DNA of 64,000 bases from positions 19,170 to 83,169 of the forward strand of contig CANGTC010000003.1 of NCBI GenBank assembly GCA_947456505.1. The letters are read 5' to 3'. Made by a program: the position numbers and the translations under genes. Below are positions 18,352 to 27,683 of the stretch, in pieces. How positions within the stretch are numbered: the first letter of the stretch is position 1; each line of letters starts with the position of its first letter. The notes under the pieces were generated by a model. The model made no database searches. It saw only the letters and a program-made list of their open reading frames with translations, and had not been told where the DNA came from. The DNA comes from Beijerinckiaceae bacterium. Lineage in GTDB: Bacteria; Pseudomonadota; Alphaproteobacteria; Rhizobiales; Beijerinckiaceae.

Positions 18352-19017
18352 TCAGTGCGTACGGCCGAAGAAGCGGTCCAGAATGCGGCCAACTGGACCA
18401 GTCAGCCGCAGAGGGGCGTCGGTCACGGCAAAGCAGATGCAATCCTCGCCGTCGCTGGTCATGGGCCGGTGGTCGAGATCGGCGTCAGCTATGGCGATGT
18501 CGCCACGACCATAACGTCCCGTGACATCGCTGAAGGCGCCCTGCAGCACGAGCGTGACCTCCGAACCCTCATGGGTATGAGAGGGAACGCGGCTGCCACC
18601 GGAAATCCAGAGAAGGGACGCCTCGCCACGAATGCTCTCGCTGATCTTGTATTCCCGCACGCCGGGGATCTTCTTGCGCCACCTGAGGTCGCTGATTTCA
18701 GACCCCACAAGCCGCAATAGAGGCGCAGGCAAAACTGACTGGGGCGCCGGGGCGACGATGGGGCTGGCGCTGGCGAACACGGCAGCCAGCCGGGCGTCCC
18801 GGTCGCTCAGGGGGGCGGGCTCGACCCGCTCCACCTCGCCCGCCGCCAGATCCTCGAGAGCGGCGACAAAACGACGGTTCTTCGGATTCAGCAACAAATG
18901 GGAAGCCACGAGCGCGTGGGCCGGGCGATCAAGCGCGCCAACGCAATAGGCAGCGAGAAGGGCGTCGAGCGGCTTGGCGGGGTCTTGAAGACGGTCTTGC
19001 GTTGAAATAGCTGACAT
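18352..19017 (-). CDS. ChrR-like anti-sigma factor/cupin domain protein with degenerate zinc-binding motif
   Basis: LDALLAAYCVGALDRPAHALVASHLLLNPKNRRFV plus cupin GGSRVPSHTHEGSEVTLVLQGAFSDVTGRYGRGDIAIADADLDHRP; 33 nt upstream of SDR. Confidence 0.82.
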   Translation of the reverse strand: MSAISTQDRLQDPAKPLDALLAAYCVGALDRPAHALVASHLLLNPKNRRFVAALEDLAAGEVERVEPAPLSDRDARLAAVFASASPIVAPAPQSVLPAPLLRLVGSEISDLRWRKKIPGVREYKISESIRGEASLLWISGGSRVPSHTHEGSEVTLVLQGAFSDVTGRYGRGDIAIADADLDHRPMTSDGEDCICFAVTDAPLRLTGPVGRILDRFFGRTH

Positions 19018-19056
19018 TTATTGCTCTTGGCGGCTCAGGAGAGACGAAAGCATTCG

Positions 19057-19085
19057 AGTTACGCACGATTCTCCAGTTCGGATCA
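19057..19085 (-). promoter_or_regulatory. Candidate RpoE/ECF-type promoter of the chrR-like/SDR operon
   Basis: On the minus strand TGATCC (19085-19080), 18-nt spacer, TAACT (19061-19057); -10 preceded by CG, giving TGATCC-N16-CGTA as upstream of the photolyase. Confidence 0.55.
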
Positions 19086-19193
19086 CCCATCATCCCCGAA
19101 CATGTTCAAAAAGGCCAGACCACATCAAACGCGGCAGCCTTGCGAATTGGCGACCTGCCCCCTAATTTGCATGTGAAATGCGAAAGGCGTCAC

Positions 19194-20225
19194 ATGTCCA
19201 ATCATAAAGACGTCATCGGGGCCATTGGAAGCACCCCGATGATCAAACTTCGCCGCGCTTCGGAGGAAACTGGCTGCACCATTCTGGGCAAGGCCGAGTT
19301 CATGAACCCCGGCGGCTCCGTGAAAGATCGCGCCGCCCTCGCCATCGTCCGGGACGCCGTGGCCAGCGGCAAGCTCAAGCCGGGCGGGATGATCGTCGAG
19401 GGGACGGCGGGCAATACCGGCATCGGCCTGGCGTTGGTGGCCAACGCCATGGGCTTTCGCACGGTGATCGTCATCCCGGACACCCAGTCCCAGGAAAAGA
19501 AGGACATGCTACGGTTGCAGGGCGCCGAGCTCATCGAAGTCCCGGCTGTGCCCTATTCCAACCCCAACAACTACGTGAAGCTCTCCGGGCGCCTCGCCGA
19601 GCGGCTGGCGCGGGAATGTCCCGAGGGCGCGATCTGGGCGAACCAGTTTGACAATGTGGCCAATCGCGCAGGCCATCAGGCCACAACCGGGCCGGAAATC
19701 TGGGAACAGACGGGCGGCCAGATCGACGGCTTCACCTGCGCAGTGGGAACTGGCGGGACCCTGGCGGGTGTGGGCATGGCGCTCAAGGCGAGAAATCCGG
19801 CCGTCAAGATTGCGATCTCCGACCCCATGGGAGCGGCGCTCTACGCCTGGTATTCGCGCGGCGAACTCAAGGCCGAAGGCTCCTCGATCACCGAGGGCAT
19901 AGGTCAGGGCCGCGTCACGGCCAATCTGGTGGATGCCCCCATCGACATGGCCTTCCAGATCACCGATGAGGAGGCCCTGCCCATCGTTTTCGATCTGGCG
20001 GAGCATGAAGGCCTGCTGCTGGGCGGTTCCTCGGGGGTCAATGTGGCTGGAGCCATCCGCCTCGCCAAGGCGTTGGGCCCGGGGCACACCATTGCGACGA
20101 TCCTGTGCGACTCGGGCGCTCGCTACGCCTCCAAGCTCTACAATCCCGAGTTCCTGGCCTCGAAGAACCTGCCCGCGCCCCGTTGGCTTTTGCGGAAGCC
20201 CACGATAAAGCCTGACTTCATATAA
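19194..20225 (+). CDS. cysK: Cysteine synthase A (PLP-dependent)
   Basis: MSNHKDVIGAIGSTPMIKLRRASEETGCTILGKAEFMNPGGSVKDRAAL ... GTAGNTGIGLA ... VGTGGTLAGVGMALK. Confidence 0.93.
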   Translation: MSNHKDVIGAIGSTPMIKLRRASEETGCTILGKAEFMNPGGSVKDRAALAIVRDAVASGKLKPGGMIVEGTAGNTGIGLALVANAMGFRTVIVIPDTQSQEKKDMLRLQGAELIEVPAVPYSNPNNYVKLSGRLAERLARECPEGAIWANQFDNVANRAGHQATTGPEIWEQTGGQIDGFTCAVGTGGTLAGVGMALKARNPAVKIAISDPMGAALYAWYSRGELKAEGSSITEGIGQGRVTANLVDAPIDMAFQITDEEALPIVFDLAEHEGLLLGGSSGVNVAGAIRLAKALGPGHTIATILCDSGARYASKLYNPEFLASKNLPAPRWLLRKPTIKPDFI

Positions 20226-20230
20226 ATCAA

Positions 20231-21094
20231 ATGGATACGCAAATGAGCTTAGATAACGGTTACGGACTTCTCGTTTCGACGGACTGGCTCCTCGCCCATC
20301 TGTCCGACCCTGATCTCGTGGTGATCGACGCCTCCTGGCACATGCCGGCCACGAACCGGGATGGACGGCGAGAGTTTCTCGCGGGCCATATTCCCGGCGC
20401 CGCCTTTTTCGATCTGGATGCGGTGAGCGACCACACGAGCCCCCTGCCCCATATGCTGCCTACGCCGGAGGATTTCGCCAGCGCCATGGGCGCCCTTGGC
20501 GTGAGCAATGACAAGCGGGTGGTGGTCTATGATGGGGCCGGCCTGTTTTCGGCGCCGCGCCTCTGGTGGATGCTGCGCATCTTCGGCCACGAGCATGTCG
20601 CGATCCTCGATGGAGGGCTGCCGAAATGGGTGGCGGAGGGCCGCCCCCTCGATACAGGAGAGGCTCATCCTGCGGAGCGCGTCTTCACGCCTCATTTCAA
20701 CGCCGCCGCCGTGGCGGATGTGGCGCAGGTGCGCCATGCGCTTGACAGCGGCTCCGCCGCAGTGCTCGACGCCCGGGCGGCCCCGCGCTTTCTCGGTCAG
20801 GCTCCAGAACCCCGCCCAGGGCTCGCCAGCGGCCATATGCCCGGCGCTCTGAATCTGCCCATGACCGATCTGATCGCCGACGGCCGCCTCAAAGAGCCCG
20901 CGGCCCTTGAGGCGGCGCTGGGCTCCCTTGGCGTCAGCGCGGACAAGCCCGTGATCACCTCCTGCGGTTCTGGCGTCTCCGCAGCGGTCATCACCCTGGC
21001 TCTTGCGAGGCTCGGGCGCCCCATGGGCCGCCTTTACGACGGGTCCTGGACCGAATGGGGCGGACGCCCAGACCTGCCGGTCGCCACCGGCTGA
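20231..21094 (+). CDS. sseA: Sulfurtransferase (3-mercaptopyruvate sulfurtransferase/thiosulfate sulfurtransferase), tandem rhodanese
   Basis: LVSTDWLLAHLSDPDLVVIDASWHMP...GHIPGAAFFDLD...VITSCGSGVSAAVITLALARLG (CGSGVSA active-site loop). Confidence 0.92.
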   Translation: MDTQMSLDNGYGLLVSTDWLLAHLSDPDLVVIDASWHMPATNRDGRREFLAGHIPGAAFFDLDAVSDHTSPLPHMLPTPEDFASAMGALGVSNDKRVVVYDGAGLFSAPRLWWMLRIFGHEHVAILDGGLPKWVAEGRPLDTGEAHPAERVFTPHFNAAAVADVAQVRHALDSGSAAVLDARAAPRFLGQAPEPRPGLASGHMPGALNLPMTDLIADGRLKEPAALEAALGSLGVSADKPVITSCGSGVSAAVITLALARLGRPMGRLYDGSWTEWGGRPDLPVATG

Positions 21095-21129
21095 GCCTTC
21101 TGGCGACTTCACCTTTCGTAATTCTCTGC

Positions 21130-21156
21130 AAGGCCGGGCAACCACTGCCCGGCCTT
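21130..21156 (+). terminator. Rho-independent terminator downstream of sseA
   Basis: AAGGCCGGGCA-ACCAC-TGCCCGGCCTT perfect 11-bp stem followed by CTTCGTT. Confidence 0.65.
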
Positions 21157-21289
21157 CTTCGTTGCTGAACACATGCGGGGCCGGTCAGGAGTCCGGGCAG
21201 CCTCAGCGCACCCGCGACCTCGACGCCCTCTCCCGCTGCCGGGATGGCGCCTTCACCCAGGCAGCGAAGGGCAGACAAGGAGCAGAGCA

Positions 21290-21667
21290 ATGTGCGACTA
21301 CTCATTGGAAATGTACGGCTCCCGCCCGGCGCGGGAATCCGAACGCTACGAAACGGTCCGCTTCCCGTCCGGCAGCATAGGACTCGCTTCGCCCGGGGAC
21401 TGCGGCACGGCGGTCTGCGTCCAGTACGACACCCGCCTGAGGCTGGAGAACATCCCGCTCCATCTTCAGGCCAGCCTCAGGGTCAAGGCTGCCGAGGAGG
21501 TCACCTTCGTCCGGCTCGACCATGGCGCCTACCGGGACGGGGTTCGTTTCAGCAATGGCAAGGACGTCTCCATTCAACAACTCAACTGCGGGGTGACTGC
21601 GGTGGTGGTGCAGATGCTGGAGCAGGCGCCGGAGGTGGCGGCCATCAAGACTTTCGAGCGGGCCTGA
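21290..21667 (+). CDS. Hypothetical protein
   Basis: MCDYSLEMYGSRPARESERYETVRFPSGSIGLASPGDCGTAVCVQYDTRLRLENIP...; SD-like AAGGAGCAGAGCA before ATG. Confidence 0.7.
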   Translation: MCDYSLEMYGSRPARESERYETVRFPSGSIGLASPGDCGTAVCVQYDTRLRLENIPLHLQASLRVKAAEEVTFVRLDHGAYRDGVRFSNGKDVSIQQLNCGVTAVVVQMLEQAPEVAAIKTFERA

Positions 21668-21812
21668 CGCCTCCTCAAGGACCAGAACTTCCGTCCAAAG
21701 ACATCCAGCCGTCCGCAGCCTGCGGGCGGCTGGTTTGCTGAAAAAGGAGCGCTCAAGCCCGTTTTCGATCAATCTGATCGCGAAAAGCGCCTCTCCTTGA
21801 GCTGAATTCTGT

Positions 21813-21830
21813 TGAATTTGCGCAAATTCA
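21813..21830. promoter_or_regulatory. Perfect 18-bp palindrome upstream of glnB
   Basis: TGAATTTGCGCAAATTCA is identical to its reverse complement; 135 nt upstream of the glnB start, with an extra TGAATT half-site at 21803. Confidence 0.55.
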
Positions 21831-21907
21831 GGTCAAAACTTCCTGAAATGGCGAAAATCTCCGTGGCGGTTTGGCGCGGCGGATGTTATCAGCCAGCGGT
21901 TTCCTGA

Positions 21908-22303
<396 letters not shown>

Positions 22304-22362
22304 CGATCCTGCTCCGCCCTTCTCCATCAATTCAACCCATAAGATCAACGAGAGGCTATGAC

Positions 22363-23772
22363 ATGAAGACGGCCAAGGACGTCCTGAAGGCGATCAAGGA
22401 CAACGACGTGAAATACGTCGATCTCCGCTTCACAGACCCGCGTGGCAAGTGGCAGCACGTCACCTTCGACGTCTCCCTCGTCGACGAGGAAATGTTCTCC
22501 GAAGGCACGATGTTCGATGGATCGTCCATCGCCGGCTGGAAGGCGATCAACGAGTCCGACATGACCCTCATGCCCGACCCGACCTCGGCTTGCATGGACC
22601 CCTTCTTCGCGGCGTCCACCATGGTCATCACCTGCGACATCCTTGAGCCCTCGACCGGCGAGCCCTATGGCCGCGATCCCCGCTCGATCGCCAAGAAGGC
22701 GGAAGCCTATCTGAAGTCCACCGGCATCGGCGACACCTGCTTCTTCGGCCCCGAGGCCGAGTTCTTCGTGTTCGACGACGTGCGCTTCAAGGCCGATCCC
22801 TACAACACGGGCTTCATGCTCGATTCCGCGGAACTGCCCTCCAACATGGACACGCAGTATGAAGGCGGCAATCTGGGCCATCGCGTGCGCACCAAGGGCG
22901 GCTATTTCCCGGTTCCCCCGGTCGACTCCGCCCAGGACATGCGCGGCGAAATGCTCTCTTCCATGGCCTCGATGGGCGCCGTGGTCGAGAAGCACCACCA
23001 CGAGGTGGCCTCCGCTCAGCATGAACTCGGCCTCAAGTTCGGCACGCTGACCACCATGGCCGACCACATGCAGATCTATAAGTACTGCATCCATCAGGTC
23101 GCCCAGAGCTACGGCAAGTCCGCGACCTTCATGCCCAAGCCCATCTTCGGCGACAATGGGTCGGGCATGCATGTCCACCAGTCCATCTGGAAGGGCGGCA
23201 AGCCTATGATGGCCGGCAACAAATACGCCGACCTGTCGCAGGATTGCCTCTACTACATCGGCGGCATCATCAAGCACGCCAAGGCGCTGAACGCCTTCAC
23301 CAATCCCTCGACCAACTCTTACAAGCGTCTGGTCCCGGGCTATGAGGCCCCGGTGTTGCTGGCCTATTCCGCCCGCAACCGCTCGGCCTCCTGCCGTATT
23401 CCGTGGACGAACAACCCGAAGGCCAAGCGCGTCGAAGTTCGCTTCCCCGATCCGACAGCCAACCCCTACCTCGCCTTCGCGGCCATGCTGATGGCAGGTC
23501 TCGACGGCATCCAGAACAAGATCGATCCGGGCGCGGCCATGGACAAGGATCTCTATGATCTCCCCCCCAAGGAGCTCAAGAAAATCCCGACCGTTTGCGG
23601 CTCACTGCGCGAGGCCCTGTCGGGCCTCGACAAGGATCGCTCGTTCCTCAAGGCGGGCGGCGTGTTCAACGACGACTTCATCGACAGCTTCATCGAGCTG
23701 AAGATGCAGGATGTCATGCGTTTCGAAATGACGCCCCATCCCGTCGAGTTCGACATGTACTATTCCTGCTAG
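22363..23772 (+). CDS. glnA: Type I glutamine synthetase
   Basis: 469 aa; [77 protein letters not shown]; ends [14 protein letters not shown]. Confidence 0.98.
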   Translation: MKTAKDVLKAIKDNDVKYVDLRFTDPRGKWQHVTFDVSLVDEEMFSEGTMFDGSSIAGWKAINESDMTLMPDPTSACMDPFFAASTMVITCDILEPSTGEPYGRDPRSIAKKAEAYLKSTGIGDTCFFGPEAEFFVFDDVRFKADPYNTGFMLDSAELPSNMDTQYEGGNLGHRVRTKGGYFPVPPVDSAQDMRGEMLSSMASMGAVVEKHHHEVASAQHELGLKFGTLTTMADHMQIYKYCIHQVAQSYGKSATFMPKPIFGDNGSGMHVHQSIWKGGKPMMAGNKYADLSQDCLYYIGGIIKHAKALNAFTNPSTNSYKRLVPGYEAPVLLAYSARNRSASCRIPWTNNPKAKRVEVRFPDPTANPYLAFAAMLMAGLDGIQNKIDPGAAMDKDLYDLPPKELKKIPTVCGSLREALSGLDKDRSFLKAGGVFNDDFIDSFIELKMQDVMRFEMTPHPVEFDMYYSC

Positions 23773-23820
23773 GCAGCGCCATGGGGAGGCGCCGCGCCTC
23801 CGTTTTGGTCTGCAGCACTC

Positions 23821-23850
23821 AAATCCGGGCGCGTGAGCGTCCGGATTTTT
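23821..23850 (+). terminator. Rho-independent terminator downstream of glnA
   Basis: AAATCCGGGCGC-GTGA-GCGTCCGGATTTTT, 12-bp stem with one G-T pair, T tail. Confidence 0.75.
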
Positions 23851-24079
23851 CTTTGCGCAGCGCTTTAACAATCTCCCCCAGAAATCTGATCACCAATGAC
23901 CTTTCCGGATCTCGCTGACACAAACCGCGATGATATCCCCTGCGATATTGCCTCTGATGCGATTATAGGCGCTGGCGCCCATCATCGAAGCTTGACGCCA
24001 TGTGGCCTGAGGCGTGACTTTAGGTACTGTTTGATGGGCCGCAGCTCGGCCCGAAAAGTGTCCAGGGGCGTCAGATTCC

Positions 24080-25627
24080 ATGATCAGTGAGCAGGAGACG
24101 CAAGCAGCGCCGCTGCTTTCACTGCGCGGAATCGTCAAGCGGTTCGGCTCCTTCACGGCCAATGATGACATCAGCCTCGATATTCTGGCGGGCGAGGCCC
24201 ATGGCCTCATTGGAGAGAATGGGGCGGGCAAGTCCACCCTCGTGAAGATCATCTATGGCCTGCTGGAGCCGACCGCTGGCGTCATCGCCTTCCGGGGCCA
24301 ATCGGTGCGGCTGCGCGGGCCCCAGGACGCACGGGCGCTGGGCGCGGGCATGGTGTTCCAGCATTTCTCCCTGTTCGACAATCTGACCGTAGCCGAGAAC
24401 ATCGCTCTCGTGCTGCCCCGCGCAACGCCCCTCTCGGGCCTGCGCGAGAGAATTCACGAGGTCGCCGCGCGGTACAACGTGCCTCTGGAGCCGGACCGGG
24501 AGGTCTGGACGCTGTCCGCGGGCGAGCGCCAGCGCATCGAGATCGCCCGCTGTCTTCTGCAAGATCCGAAACTGATCATTCTGGACGAGCCGACCTCGGT
24601 GCTGACGCCGCAGGAAGCCACGGGTCTTTTCGAGACCCTGGAGCGGTTGAAGGCGGAAGGCCGCGCGCTTCTCTACATCTCGCACAAGCTGGAAGAAGTG
24701 CGCCGGCTCTGCGACCGCGCGACAATCCTGCGGCTGGGCCGCAAGGTCGGCAGCTGCGATCCAAAACAAGAGAGCGCACGCGCCCTCGCCGCTCTCATGG
24801 TCGGCTCCGCCATCAGCGACATTCAGGCGCCCGCAGCCCGAGCGCTCGGCCCGGAACGGCTCTCCATCAAAGGCCTCAGCGCGCCGTCGGAAGAAATCCA
24901 CGGCGTCGATCTGAAGGAACTTTCCATCGCCGTGCGCGGCGGCGAGGTTGTGGGGATCGCGGGCGTCGCGGGCAATGGGCAGTCGGAGTTCTTCGCGGCC
25001 CTTTCGGGCGAAACAACTGCGCGCGAGCCTGACGCCATTATGCTGGATGGCGCTCCCGCAGGCGCCCGAAACGTGAATGAACGCCGCAAGCTCGGCGCCG
25101 CCTTTGTGCCTGAGGAGCGCAACGGCCATGGCGCGGCGGGGGATTTTTCCCTGACCGAAAACTTCATCCTCTCGCGCCATGCGACCGGGGACCTGACAGC
25201 TCGTGGCCTGATCGATTTCGAAAAGGCCCGCGCCCTCGCCCAGACCGTCATCAAGACCTTCGACGTTCGCAAGGCCGGACCAGACCCCGCCGCGCGCACC
25301 CTCTCGGGCGGCAATCTGCAGAAATTCGTCGTTGGCCGGGAGATCCTCAGCGAGCCTGGCGTTCTCGTCATAAACCAGCCGACCTGGGGCGTGGATGCGG
25401 CGGCTGCGGCCACCATTCGCCAAGCCCTTCTGGATCTGGCGGCGCGAGGCGCGGCGGTGCTGCTGATCAGTCAGGATCTCGACGAGCTCTTCGAAATTTG
25501 CGACCGCATCGCCGTCATGCGCGAAGGTCGTTTGTCGGCGGCGCTGGAGACAAGCGACCTCACCCGCGAAGACATAGGGCTTCTGATGGCGGGCGTTGCG
25601 CCCGGGGACAGCGCCCATGCGCATTGA
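24080..25627 (+). CDS. ABC transporter ATP-binding protein (duplicated NBD, BMP-type nucleoside/purine importer)
   Basis: N-terminal GENGAGKSTLVKIIYG, LSAGERQRIEIARCLL; second NBD GVAGNGQSEFFAALSG, LSGGNLQKFVVGREIL. Confidence 0.92.
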   Translation: MISEQETQAAPLLSLRGIVKRFGSFTANDDISLDILAGEAHGLIGENGAGKSTLVKIIYGLLEPTAGVIAFRGQSVRLRGPQDARALGAGMVFQHFSLFDNLTVAENIALVLPRATPLSGLRERIHEVAARYNVPLEPDREVWTLSAGERQRIEIARCLLQDPKLIILDEPTSVLTPQEATGLFETLERLKAEGRALLYISHKLEEVRRLCDRATILRLGRKVGSCDPKQESARALAALMVGSAISDIQAPAARALGPERLSIKGLSAPSEEIHGVDLKELSIAVRGGEVVGIAGVAGNGQSEFFAALSGETTAREPDAIMLDGAPAGARNVNERRKLGAAFVPEERNGHGAAGDFSLTENFILSRHATGDLTARGLIDFEKARALAQTVIKTFDVRKAGPDPAARTLSGGNLQKFVVGREILSEPGVLVINQPTWGVDAAAAATIRQALLDLAARGAAVLLISQDLDELFEICDRIAVMREGRLSAALETSDLTREDIGLLMAGVAPGDSAHAH

Positions 25628-26705
25628 TCTTGAACCGCGCCCCGACAAGAGCCTCGCCCTCGAGATAGGAGCGCCCATCGCGGCGCTGGCGGCGGCTATC
25701 CTGTTTGGGGGGCTGGTGATCTGGCTGATGGGCAAATCGCCCGCGTTAGCTTTCGAAGTCTATTTCATCACGCCTCTACTGGAAGGATGGTCCCTTCAGG
25801 AACTTGCGGTGAAGGCTTGCCCCCTGGTGCTGATCGCCATTGGCCTGAGCTTCTGCTTTCGCGCCAACCTCTGGAACATCGGCGCGGAGGGGCAATTCAT
25901 CATGGGCGGGCTGCTCGGCGGCTGGCTCGCCATCCTCACCCATGACGACGCCTATCAGGACCTCATCGGCGGCTGGTGGATTCTGCCCGCGATGCTGGCG
26001 CTCGGCGCCATCGGCGGGGCGATCTACGGGCTTGTCCCCGCTTTCCTGAAAGTGCGGTTCGGCGCCTCGGAAATCCTCACCAGCCTCATGCTGGTCTATG
26101 TGGCTGAACTGGGCCTCGACTGGCTGGTGCGCGGCCCTCTCAAGGACCCCAAGGGCTTCAACTTCCCCCAAAGCGTGACCTTTGACGACATAGCCCGCCT
26201 TCCTTTCCTGGCGGAGGGCGAGCGGCTGCACGCCGGGGTGCTGCTGGCGCTTCTGGCGGCGCTGGCTGCAGCCTTCATCTTCTCGCGCACGATCCTGGGC
26301 TTCGAGGTTCGCCTCATCGGCGAGGCGCCGCGCGCCGCCCGCTTTGCCGGTTTTGACGACCGCAGGCTCACCCTGATGGTTTTCGCGATTTCGGGGGCGC
26401 TGGCGGGGCTCGCTGGCATTTGCGAAGTGGCGGGACAAATCGGCCAGTTGCAACCCAGGATTTCCCCCGGCTATGGCTTCACCGCCATCATCGTCGCCTT
26501 TCTGGGTCGCCTCTCGCCTATCGGGATCCTCATTGCCGCGCTGGTGCTTGCGCTGACCTATATTGGGGGCGAAGCTGCGCAGGTGGAGCTTTCCCTGCCC
26601 AACGATATGACCCGCGCCTTCCAGGGGCTGCTGTTGATGTGCGTCCTCATCGCCGACACCGCGACCCGTTACCGGATCCGCCTGAGCCGGGGAGCTGCGC
26701 GATGA
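25617..26705 (+). CDS. ABC transporter permease (nucleoside/purine importer)
   Basis: Overlaps ATPase stop; multi-TM; LVLIAIGLSFCFRANLWNIGAEGQFIMGGLLGGWLA. Confidence 0.92.
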   Translation: MRIDLEPRPDKSLALEIGAPIAALAAAILFGGLVIWLMGKSPALAFEVYFITPLLEGWSLQELAVKACPLVLIAIGLSFCFRANLWNIGAEGQFIMGGLLGGWLAILTHDDAYQDLIGGWWILPAMLALGAIGGAIYGLVPAFLKVRFGASEILTSLMLVYVAELGLDWLVRGPLKDPKGFNFPQSVTFDDIARLPFLAEGERLHAGVLLALLAALAAAFIFSRTILGFEVRLIGEAPRAARFAGFDDRRLTLMVFAISGALAGLAGICEVAGQIGQLQPRISPGYGFTAIIVAFLGRLSPIGILIAALVLALTYIGGEAAQVELSLPNDMTRAFQGLLLMCVLIADTATRYRIRLSRGAAR

Positions 26706-27625
26706 CCTCAAGCATGTTCCAACTCATCCTGATGGCGGTTGTGACGGCGGCGACGCCCCTGATCATCGCAGCCATCGGCGAACTGGTGACCGAGCGCGCG
26801 GGCGTTCTGAATCTCGGTGTCGAAGGCATGATGATCGTTGGGGCGGCGATGGGCTTCGCCGCAGCCTATTCGACCGGCTCCACCACCGTGGGGGCGCTGG
26901 CTGGCGTTCTCGCGGGGGGCATGATGGCGGCCCTCTTCGGCTTTCTCACCATCGCGCTGGCGATCAATCAGGTCGCGTCGGGGCTCGCGCTGACAATCTT
27001 CGGCATTGGCCTGTCTGGCCTGCTTGGCGCAGGCTTCGTCGGCCTGAAGCGCGACAACCCCGGCCAGATCCATATCCCCGGCCTCTCGGACCTGCCCTAT
27101 GTTGGTCAGCTCATCTTCGGCGAGGACCCCTTCGTCTATCTCGCCCTGGCGCTGGTGGGAGTAACCGCCTGGTTTCTGACGCGCACCCGCGCCGGACTGA
27201 TGCTCCGCTCGATCGGCGACAATCATCAATCCGCCCATGCGCTCGGCTTGCCGGTGCGCCGGACAAGGTTTCTGGCCTGCGTCTTTGGCGGCGCCTGCGC
27301 GGGACTGGCGGGGGCCTATCTCACCCTTGTGTATACGCCTTTCTGGTCGCCGGGCATGACCGCCGGTCGCGGCTGGATCGCTCTGGCCCTCGTAGTCTTC
27401 GCCTCATGGAAACCCTGGCGCGTGGCTCTGGGCGCCCTGCTCTTTGGCGGCGCGACCGTTCTGCAACTCCACGCTCAGGCCGCCTCCTTCGGCCTGCCCG
27501 GCCAGCTTCTGTCCGCTGCGCCATATCTCGCCACCATTATCGCGCTTTTGCTGCTAAGCTCGGGAACCCGAAGAAGCGCGGCGGCCCCCGCTGCGCTCGG
27601 ACAAGCCTTTATCGCGCCCCGCTAG
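26702..27625 (+). CDS. ABC transporter permease (nucleoside/purine importer)
   Basis: ATGA overlap with previous ORF; AAIGELVTERAGVLNLGVEGMMIVGAAMGF. Confidence 0.92.
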   Translation: MTSSMFQLILMAVVTAATPLIIAAIGELVTERAGVLNLGVEGMMIVGAAMGFAAAYSTGSTTVGALAGVLAGGMMAALFGFLTIALAINQVASGLALTIFGIGLSGLLGAGFVGLKRDNPGQIHIPGLSDLPYVGQLIFGEDPFVYLALALVGVTAWFLTRTRAGLMLRSIGDNHQSAHALGLPVRRTRFLACVFGGACAGLAGAYLTLVYTPFWSPGMTAGRGWIALALVVFASWKPWRVALGALLFGGATVLQLHAQAASFGLPGQLLSAAPYLATIIALLLLSSGTRRSAAAPAALGQAFIAPR

Positions 27626-27683
27626 GGGCATTGTGACCACGAGAGTTCAACTCAGCATCATGTAACCAGGAAGGGGATATCGA

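Noticed and set aside
19018-19193. SAM-type riboswitch upstream of cysK
   Set aside because: No consistent conserved core or pseudoknot found.
23851-24079. Possible purine riboswitch or operator repeats (GCGATGATAT / GCGATATT / GCGATTAT) before the purine importer
   Set aside because: No riboswitch-like three-way junction could be traced and the repeats are short and imperfect.
24119-25735. 538-aa minus-strand ORF antisense to the ABC ATPase
   Set aside because: High-GC shadow ORF; translation has no recognisable domain while the + strand encodes a clear ABC ATPase.
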